NCBI GenBank assembly: GCA_001592805.2
Contig: CP051140.1
Span: 869,501 to 933,500, forward strand
Direction: 5' to 3'
Source of the DNA: Peltaster fructicola
Lineage: Eukaryota; Ascomycota; Dothideomycetes
Length of the DNA: 64,000 nucleotides
Below the pieces are notes generated by a model. The model searched no databases and had not been told where the DNA came from. It saw only the letters and a list, made by a program, of their open reading frames with translations. This document shows, in pieces, positions 32,006 to 39,473 of the stretch. The position numbers and the translations under genes were made by a program. Position 1 is the first letter of the stretch, and the number at the start of each line of letters is the position of its first letter.

Positions 32006-33859
32006 TCAGCTGTGCTCCTTTGGCACCTGTTTCTTCTCTTTGAGTGCAAAGTCATCGTTGACCTCGGTATGCATCTTTTGCTCCTTCTCGAAGAAACACA
32101 AGATGAAGCAGAATGCAGTGACGGCAAGACCGACCTCCCAGACTGTCTTTAAACTGTTTGCGAAAGCATTGACTACATCAGTCTTAATCTCTGGAGGCAG
32201 AAGATCAAGTTCGCCGCTATTGATCTGCGAATAAGCATTTCCAGAGCTCAATGCCGCCTGGACTGCAACATTCGGAATCTGGGAAACGAGCTGATTTATG
32301 CGACTGTTGAAGATGGAGGATGGGATGGCAATGCCCCAGACTCCGCCATATGATCGCATATAGGCCCAGACGGAGGTCGAGCTTGTCACATCGTGGTCGT
32401 GCGGCAGGGCAGCCTGCACGGCTGGCAGTAGTGTGGTAAGGACTGCTCCTGCGCCCAGCCCACTAACGACTTGATACATGACAACTTTGGCGAGACTGGA
32501 ATCTGCGTCCAGGTTGATGAGCAAGCCCACACCGAGGGTGGACACACCGAATGCCCAGATGTGAAGAGGTTTGTATCTGCCGTACATCGTCAACAGGATT
32601 CCTGCAACGATGGCTGTTGGAACTCCAGACAAGACTGATGGCAGAAGCAGTACACCCGATCGTCCAGGTGAGACCAGCAGGACCGATTGAAAGTAGACTG
32701 GCAAGAAATAGATGACCCAGTACGTCATTAAAGACTGCAGGAAGGTCAAGATCAGAGCAATCGTGCTTGTCCTTGTCGAGAAGACAAATGGTGGAATGGT
32801 CGCTCGTGAAAGCGTCTGGAATGCCTCCCACGTGTGGAATATGGCTGTACCGGCGAAGCCGACCACCAATGGCACCAGGATACGCCAGCTGGACCAAGGA
32901 TATCGAGCATCTGCCCAGGACAATGCGATCAGCACCGAGATGACTGAGCCGATCATCAGAGCATTGCCGATCCAGTCAATCTGGCGCATCTTCTGGCGGA
33001 AGGTGTAGATCTTCTTATATGTTACCTGCAAAGAAGATCTGCAGTACCAAGGTGACTGCGCAGATTGGCAGATTGAGCCAGAATACCCATCGCCAGGCGT
33101 CACCTCCATGATTAGTGATGGCGCCACCAATGACTGGACCGATGGCTGTCCCGATACCGAAGACTGCAAATAGGATGCCCATGTAAGCTCCTCGTTCACG
33201 CACAGAGACTAGGTCGCTGACGATGAGCTGTGTCAGAACGTCGACACCGGCACCACCGCATCCCTGGATGGCTCGACCTGCTATGAGCATGCCGCTGCTT
33301 GTAGCGCCACCGCTGATGCCACTTCCAAGCATGAATATAGCGACCGCAAGAATTGCTGGATATCTACGTCCAAAGACGTATGCAAACTGGCCATATAGAG
33401 GAATGTTGACTGTACTACGGAATGGTCAGCGATTATCTTCACTGCCTCTCATTCAACATACTGAGCCAACAGGTAAGCATTGATATACCAGGGGTACTCA
33501 TCGCCAGAGTTGAGTCGGTTGGCAATGACCGGGAAGGAAGTGGCTGTGATCGTCGACTCCAGAGCCACGAGTAGCACAGCCCAGCACATTGGGACAAAGA
33601 CAAGCCAGAATCGCAGGCCTCGACCAGCCTGCTGTGTCTCAGGCGGAATCCCATCGGTATCGGACCTACCTTCTCCGCCGGGGGAAGAGTCAGTTTCCAT
33701 AGCATGCTGCTCGACCACGGTTGTGTCCATATTTGCGCTCGAGAAGACCTTGTCGTGCATTGCGATCGTTGGAGAAGCCGTCATCAGGGACCTGCGCTTC
33801 AGTCTACGCAAATTGGCAGTCAACTGATGACAAACGGAACTACGAACACAGGATGGCAT
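32006..33859 (-). CDS. MFS drug/metabolite transporter (DHA2 type)
   Basis: At least two exons are clear; one intron is 33415-33461 (GTATGT...CGTAG). The product would be about 570 residues with roughly 14 membrane segments. The first segment is VFVPMCWAVLLVALESTITA; next comes IPLYGQFAYVFGRRYPAILA with the loop-2 GxxxDR-like signature, then GRAIQGCGGAG, and ERGAYMGILFAVFGIGTAIG with the motif-C-like GPVIGG, all usual for DHA2 proton antiporters. The likely role is export of, or protection against, the cluster product at the plasma membrane. About one further frame change in the central cytoplasmic loop is not explained by a GT-AG intron, so the gene may be interrupted. The start could be the ATG at 33859 or later ones at 33784 or 33730. 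Confidence 0.83.
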
Positions 33860-34046
33860 GTCAACTATATTACCCGATGCTTGTCTGCTTAAGCTTCACC
33901 GATTAGCGGCTGGATATCACACCGATTACAACCAATGCGAATGGCATCTGGCTAAATGATGCATCTCGAAGGGATGGTCTGCAGTCTTTGTGCAGACGCG
34001 GTCCTGAACAAACGAGCTTGGAACCCTTGCTAGCCGTCTGAGCGCA

Positions 34047-34061
34047 GAAAACGCCGAATGT
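34047..34061 (+). promoter_or_regulatory. Cluster motif in repeat GAAAACGCCGAATGT, copy 1
   Basis: It contains CGCCGAATG exactly and is identical over 15 bases to the copy at 34091. It lies about 190 bp upstream of the MFS start and 240 bp upstream of the P450 start. Confidence 0.6.
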
Positions 34062-34090
34062 TTCGGTGGGCTCGGACGAACTTTCCTCTT

Positions 34091-34105
34091 GAAAACGCCG
34101 AATGT
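34091..34105 (+). promoter_or_regulatory. Cluster motif in repeat GAAAACGCCGAATGT, copy 2
   Basis: The second exact copy starts 44 bases after the first, about four helical turns away. This is compatible with two regulator dimers on the same face, which is inference. Confidence 0.6.
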
Positions 34106-34299
34106 ACAGCACCCAAGCCAGATCGACATCAACAACGTCAACATGACCTCGGTGCATACTGTACGGAGCGCCTTTCGGCCCTCACGGCGAATTCCATACT
34201 GGGCTCTCGGTACGCTGGAGAAGATGGTGGTGCACTGGACTTGCCTATCTGCAAGACGTCTCCTGCAATCCCAATGGTCAACGTTATCCGCAAGACATC

Positions 34300-35842
34300 A
34301 TGGACTTCACGTCGTTCACGACGAGCCAGGTATGGCTCGCAGCAATGGCAGCACTGCTCATTTGGTGGCTAGTATCATCCATCTACGTTCTCTACTTTCA
34401 TCCGTTGGCACGCTTCCCGGGACCGAGAAGCTGGATCATCAGTGGCTTTCAATCGCACTGTCCTTCCGAAGGGCACGTTCAACTACGACTTGCAGCGTCT
34501 GCACAAATTCTACGGTCCTATCGTGCGCTTCTCGGTCAGTGAGCTATCATTCATCGATTCACGAGCCTGGCAAGACATCTATGGTCATCATGGCGGCGAG
34601 AGGAGCTTTGCAAGAGACACGCGAGTCTACCTGCCATCACCCAACGGCAGACCAACAATACTATCCGCGAGCAACGTCGATCACTCACGTATACGACGGC
34701 TCTTAAGTCATGCGTTCAGCGAGCGAGCTCTTAAGTCACAAGAGCATTATCTGACGACATATGTCGATCTGTTGATTCAACGTCTCCGCAGCAGAGTGGG
34801 CACATCTGTCAGTCTCAAAGACTACATTCTGCGCTCCTCCTTCGACATAGCAGGTGAGCTTGAGTTTGGCGAATCATTCGGCTGCCTCGAGAAGGATACG
34901 TCTAACTATTGGCTTGATATCATGCTGGTGCCAGTGAAGCGTCTAGTTCTACTGTCCTCATTCCTGAAGATCGCTCCAGCCCTAGCATACATTGCACCTT
35001 ACTGCATTCCGAAGACTATACGAGAGCAGTCTTTGGCGAGAATCAAGTTCACCAGTCTCAAAGTCGACAAGCGTTTCGCTGCAGGAGACAACCCTGAGCG
35101 ACCAGACTTTATGTCCTACGTCTGTCGACACAACGATGAAAAGGGCATGAGCCGCGACGAAATCATCGCCACTTTTGACATTCTAGTGTCGGCTGCGTCA
35201 GAGACGACTAGCACTGCCATGATCAGTGTCTTCCACCATCTTCTGCAGAGCCCGGACAAGATGGAGAAGCTGGTGCGAGAGATAAGAGGTGCTTTCAAGG
35301 ATGAGTCTGAAATTAACGTGGCTGGCCTTGCTGCACTACCTTATCTCTTCGGAGTGATCATGGAGGGCATGAGACTTGGTCCATCTGCTCCAACATTGTT
35401 GCCAAGACTGGTGCCGGAAGGTGGAGCCGTAGTTTGCGGCCACCTACTGCCAGCAAGGGTAAGACGGCAGTAAGTCAAGAGCCTCGACGCTAACGATGCG
35501 TTACAGACATCAGTTGGCATCTCTCAGTATATTATCAATCGCACAGCAAGCTACTTCTCAGAACCAGACGAATTCATCCCTGAGCGCTGGATGACACTAA
35601 AGGATGGTGGCTATGCAATGACTGCTCACGTACCAAAGGCATTCATGCCATTCTCCTTTGGGCCAAGAGTCTGTCTTGGCAAGAGTCTTGCTTGGGCTGA
35701 GATGAGGTTGATCATTGCGAAGGTACTGTACACCTTCGACGTCAAGCTTGACAGCGAACCTTTCGCTTGGAACTCGCAGAAGACCTTCGTGTTCTGGGAG
35801 AAGAAGCCATGGACCGTCAAGATGAGCTTGGCAAAGGATTGA
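34300..35842 (+). CDS. Cytochrome P450 monooxygenase
   Basis: The product is about 500 residues. The N-terminal membrane anchor (QVWLAAMAALLIWWLVSSIY) and the proline-rich hinge YFHPLARFPGPR are followed by the usual folds: an I-helix threonine region (LVSAASETTSTA), the K-helix ExxR (EGMRLGPS), the PERW segment (DEFIPERW) and the heme-binding loop FSFGPRVCLGK, whose Cys ligates the heme. A 48-bp intron at 35459-35506 (GTAAGA...TTACAG) precedes the last exon. The likely role is oxidative tailoring of the PKS-NRPS product at the ER membrane. About one frame change between the hinge and the first helices lacks a convincing intron, so the 5' part may be broken or may contain an error. It is divergent from the MFS gene with shared motif copies. 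Confidence 0.88.
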
Positions 35843-36005
35843 TCATACGAGCCTTGCTCTTGTGAGCCAATGCATGAGCACTTAAAGACTAGATCATATG
35901 CAGGTATCAGGACATAGACGTCTGCTCAGATGTGCCGTCGATACATACACTATCTACATCTCCTTCAAGGTTTTACCCTGCATTTGGATCACCAGCTTCT
36001 TACCT

Positions 36006-37049
36006 CTAATCAGGCCCTCTCAATTGCGCAAGTCTCGGTATCACAGCAGCAAGCCCACCATAGTGCACCTGCAGCGGGTGCGCTCGTATCTGCCCGCTCT
36101 CAAGCGGCTCTTCAATCAGCGAAGCCCAATGTGCAGCGAACTCTCGATCAGCCGGCAGAGCAGGACGATAGTATGCTCCGGCGAGGCACACCTCCTTTCC
36201 AAACATAGTCCAGCCAAGGACCCAGTCATGCTTGACGTGGCGACGACGAATCGCCAGATTGCGAGGGTATGCTTCGAGAGAGGTGTATCGTCCGCCAGCG
36301 TCGGCAAGAACGCCTTGGCAGAGCGTCAATGTAGTTGCACTACCGATGCAGTCGAGGACATAATGTAGAGAGTCTCCCGTAAAACTTCTGATGGCCTCTC
36401 CGCAGTCTGTGTCGTTGTAGTCGAATGCAGCCTCGGCGCCTCGATCCTTGACAAGTTCATAGTTTTTGGGAGAACAGGTTGTAATGGGCGTGTAGCCAGC
36501 CAGACGTAGGATCTGCAGAGCAATTGTGCCTGTAGCTGTTGCTCCACCGTATACGAGGACGACCTTGTCTTGCTCCTCTGCGGGCTTTGGTAAATCGAGG
36601 CCAAGAGAACGAAAGACGAGGCCAACAGTCATGATGCTCATGCCCAGCGACGCAGCAGTTGTAAAGTCGACACCAGGTGGAACCCTGATGCATAGATCTG
36701 CCGTAGCTGCAACGTACTGCGCAAAAGCACCATTGCCAGGATTGCCAGGGTTGGAGCCGAAGACGACTCCAAAGACAGCGTCTCCGACCTTCCATTTACC
36801 AGCTGGGACATCCTCGCCAATGGCTACGATTGTGCCTGCGAAGTCTGCGCCGCTGATGGCTCCGATTGTCGTCGACTGGTCGAGGAGCTTGTGATCGGAT
36901 GGGTTAAGGGCGACGGCAGCGGTCTTAACCAGCACTTGATCTGGCTCGAGGAAGGGAATCTTGGCGCTCTTGAGAGCGATGGTGCCTGGGCCTGTTGCTA
37001 CTAGAGCACGTTGCTGGCGAGGTAGCTGTGTTACCTCATCAGTTGCCAT
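36006..37049 (-). CDS. Trans-acting enoyl reductase of the cluster
   Basis: A single exon of 347 residues. It belongs to the zinc-free medium-chain dehydrogenase/reductase group (LovC, CcsC and TenC type) that reduces enoyl intermediates on a PKS whose own ER is inactive. Features: the N-terminal GroES-like part (ALNPSDHKLLDQSTTIGAIS then GADFAGTIVAIG), the Rossmann NADPH motif VLVYGGATATGTIALQILRL, and the conserved block PITTCSPKNYELVKDRGAEA followed by FDY. It pairs logically with the megasynthase ER remnant. The C-terminus ends earlier than usual for the family, so the last residues may be lost through about one interruption. It is divergent from the hydrolase gene, and a copy of CGCCGAATG lies between them. 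Confidence 0.88.
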   Translation of the reverse strand: MATDEVTQLPRQQRALVATGPGTIALKSAKIPFLEPDQVLVKTAAVALNPSDHKLLDQSTTIGAISGADFAGTIVAIGEDVPAGKWKVGDAVFGVVFGSNPGNPGNGAFAQYVAATADLCIRVPPGVDFTTAASLGMSIMTVGLVFRSLGLDLPKPAEEQDKVVLVYGGATATGTIALQILRLAGYTPITTCSPKNYELVKDRGAEAAFDYNDTDCGEAIRSFTGDSLHYVLDCIGSATTLTLCQGVLADAGGRYTSLEAYPRNLAIRRRHVKHDWVLGWTMFGKEVCLAGAYYRPALPADREFAAHWASLIEEPLESGQIRAHPLQVHYGGLAAVIPRLAQLRGPD

Positions 37050-37182
37050 ACTTGATGAATGCCAAAGCTATTGTGGACGACAAGCTCATCTTGAAGATAC
37101 GCCTGAGTGGTCCTCAGACTGAAGGATCCTTCGGCGCCGCGCATGCCAATCAGCATCTTGTATGTACATCTCCGAACCTCTG

Positions 37183-37191
37183 CGCCGAATG
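37183..37191 (+). promoter_or_regulatory. Cluster motif CGCCGAATG
   Basis: An exact copy in the short divergent region between the enoyl reductase (ATG 37049, -) and the hydrolase (ATG 37258, +). Confidence 0.55.
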
Positions 37192-37257
37192 ACCTGTGAT
37201 CCTTGGCCGAAGGAGCCTACCTTCCAGGCGTACTGACACTCCTGAAGTATACAAGAG

Positions 37258-38769
37258 ATGAAAACGACCGAGGACGGTCTTTCACAACCCACCATTCATC
37301 TACCCATCATGCATCGCTTGTTTCCTTCCGAGTTCTTCCACTTCGAGGCCATGCGCCTTCTGAGCTTCACCCCGTACGAAGGATGTGAGATAGCAGAGTT
37401 CCTCGACGCCGTCGGCAAGATTAGAGACTGTGATGTTGAGAGCTGGTACTGCGCATGGATGGAAGCCGGTGTGCGAGCAGAAGAGGTCGCTGCCGAGGCA
37501 GAGCAAGCTGCGAACAGAGAAGCAGCTCGAAGGGCCTTCCTCAGAGCCAGCAACTACCAGCGAGCGGCGCAGTTCATGCTCAATGGCCGCAATCCATCGA
37601 CTGAACCTCGCATCCTGCGGGTGTCTGAGACGTCGATCAGCAACTTCGGCAAGGCGCAGTATCTGATGGATGCTGCTGTCGTCAAGCTCGAGATACCATA
37701 CCAGGACATCACGTTGCCAGGATATCTCTATCTGCCGGCACCGTCGAAGCAACTGCCAGGCAAACTGCCGATCTTGCTGAACACAGTTGGCGGCGATGCA
37801 ACTCAAGAGGAGATCTTCTTCATCTTGCCAAGAGAAGGTCTTGAGCTGGGCTACGCAGTCGTCACCTTTGAAGGTCCAGGCCAGGGCCTTGTTCTTCGTC
37901 GAGACAAAATTCCAATGAGACCAGACTGGGAAATAGTTGTCACAGCGGTGCTCGACCACATCGTCGAACATGCCAAGGCCAACCCAAAGTACAATCTTGA
38001 CGTCAACAAGTTTGCCATCGCCGGCTCGTCAGTCGGTGGCTACCTCTGCCTGCGTGGAGCTTCTGACTCACGCGTCAAGGCGTGCATATCCGTCGATCCG
38101 TTCTTCGACATGTGGGATTTGCTCAAAGGTCGAGTGCCAGAATTCTTGATCCATGCTTTCGAGGCTGGAGGTTTCGTGCCTGATTACATCTGGGAGATAT
38201 TCGCGAACATCGTCTCAACTGTCAACCCACAGACCAAGTGGGAGTTCAACCACTTGCGCTGGATGCTTGGTGTTCAAACGGTGCCGGATGTCTTCCGGCG
38301 CATGCAGGAGTTCACCTTCAAGCAGCGCGATGCCACCAACTGGCTGGAGAAGGTCAAGTGCCCGGTGTTTGTAACTGGTGCTGCATCGTCTATGTATGCC
38401 ATGCCAGAGATCAGCACGACCAAGATCTACAATTCTCTGGCTCATCTTGGAGAGAAGCGTGTGCAATGGATTGCTGAGAATCCTTATGACGGCGGCTACC
38501 AGTCGAAGGTGGGTGCGTTGGGGTTGCTGAATATGAAAGCGTTCGCCTGGCTGGACAGTGTCTTTGATATCGATCGCAAGATTCCCTACAAAAAAATGGG
38601 CAGAATAGATGGTGCGCCTAGCAGCAAAGGCAACTCTGTCGTAGACGTGCCTTTCTCTCACGTACTCGGTCGTAACGAACGTGACGACTGTCTCTACATT
38701 GCCGCACAGCAAAAGAATAGTGGCGTGAATATAGCATCGGTGCGAGGACGTCAAGCTGGGTATAGATGA
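37258..38769 (+). CDS. Alpha/beta hydrolase of the cluster
   Basis: A single exon of 503 residues; the ATG at 37309 (MHRLFPSEFFHFEAMRLLSF) is a likely alternative start, because family members tend to begin there. An N-terminal helical cap (EFLDAVGKIRDCDVESWYCA) precedes the alpha/beta core: LPGYLYLP, then PILLNTVGGDATQEE, the nucleophile elbow AGSSVGGYL (Ser in GxSxG), and FVTGAASSMYAM. It resembles the 2,6-dihydropseudooxynicotine-hydrolase-like (FrsA-type) enzymes that occur beside fungal PKS-NRPS genes, including the cytochalasan and fusarin pathways. The usual position of the catalytic His region reads NPYDGGYQSKVGALG with no His that I can see, which may be typical of this subgroup. The last 55 residues after DIDRKIPYK look low-complexity and may not be part of the original fold. 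Confidence 0.84.
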   Translation: MKTTEDGLSQPTIHLPIMHRLFPSEFFHFEAMRLLSFTPYEGCEIAEFLDAVGKIRDCDVESWYCAWMEAGVRAEEVAAEAEQAANREAARRAFLRASNYQRAAQFMLNGRNPSTEPRILRVSETSISNFGKAQYLMDAAVVKLEIPYQDITLPGYLYLPAPSKQLPGKLPILLNTVGGDATQEEIFFILPREGLELGYAVVTFEGPGQGLVLRRDKIPMRPDWEIVVTAVLDHIVEHAKANPKYNLDVNKFAIAGSSVGGYLCLRGASDSRVKACISVDPFFDMWDLLKGRVPEFLIHAFEAGGFVPDYIWEIFANIVSTVNPQTKWEFNHLRWMLGVQTVPDVFRRMQEFTFKQRDATNWLEKVKCPVFVTGAASSMYAMPEISTTKIYNSLAHLGEKRVQWIAENPYDGGYQSKVGALGLLNMKAFAWLDSVFDIDRKIPYKKMGRIDGAPSSKGNSVVDVPFSHVLGRNERDDCLYIAAQQKNSGVNIASVRGRQAGYR

Positions 38770-39473
38770 CAGCTTGAGTTGCAACCGAGGAGGACAAGAT
38801 CGGACCGAAAACCTCACTACACTGCTCAGTGCCACGACTGCTGCTATGATTGCGTCCGCAGATCAGCTATATCATTGAACACACGACAAATAGCCCAATT
38901 CTCTAACAGGTTAGTGCATGTTTCGCAGTATCCTGCAGGATCTAGAACGACGTGTGTTAATTGGCTGCGTTCGCAAGCGCCCACTTCAACTGCGAACTTG
39001 CCAGCGCTTCCATCACCACGACAGCTCCCATTTCGCTGCTGACCAGCCATCATCCTTGTTATGGTTCATCGGGGGCCTGAACTCTATCATATAATGGCTG
39101 ACACACCTGCGAATCACTCCATCCTCCACGACAGGCAGGACTGGTAGCGCCTGCAGCGACCGTCAAGGCAAGCCTCGTGCAAATCTTACTAACCGCCGGG
39201 CCTGCACCAGATTGTATGGCTGTCGTCTCAAGTAGGTCTCTTAATAGTCGACCTCGCTGCGCCTCGAGATGCGGCATTCCTTCAGTCCTGCACCACTCAT
39301 CGTGGATCAGCATCTTTCGTTCTTTGCTTCATCGCATTTCCTGTCCACTTTCCTTCTCGGTAAGCCTTGTTGAGCGAGGACTGCACATTCGTTGCCGCTG
39401 GTCGGACCTAAAACACAAACAAGAAACACACATACTCAGTTACATTCCATTGTCTCTTTAGTCACTTGCAGCA
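38770..39473. other. Spacer at the right edge of the cluster
   Basis: No gene is recognised in about 700 bp. It should hold the hydrolase terminator and the promoter of the gene at 39474. The cluster motif is not seen here, which fits a cluster boundary. Confidence 0.5.

Larger units (their letters stand above)
33860..34299. promoter_or_regulatory. Divergent promoter of MFS and P450 genes
   Basis: This 440-bp region holds a perfect 15-bp direct repeat containing the cluster motif (34047 and 34091) and a 9-bp direct repeat CACCGATTA (33897 and 33920). Both gene starts lie within about 260 bp of the motif copies. Confidence 0.6.
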
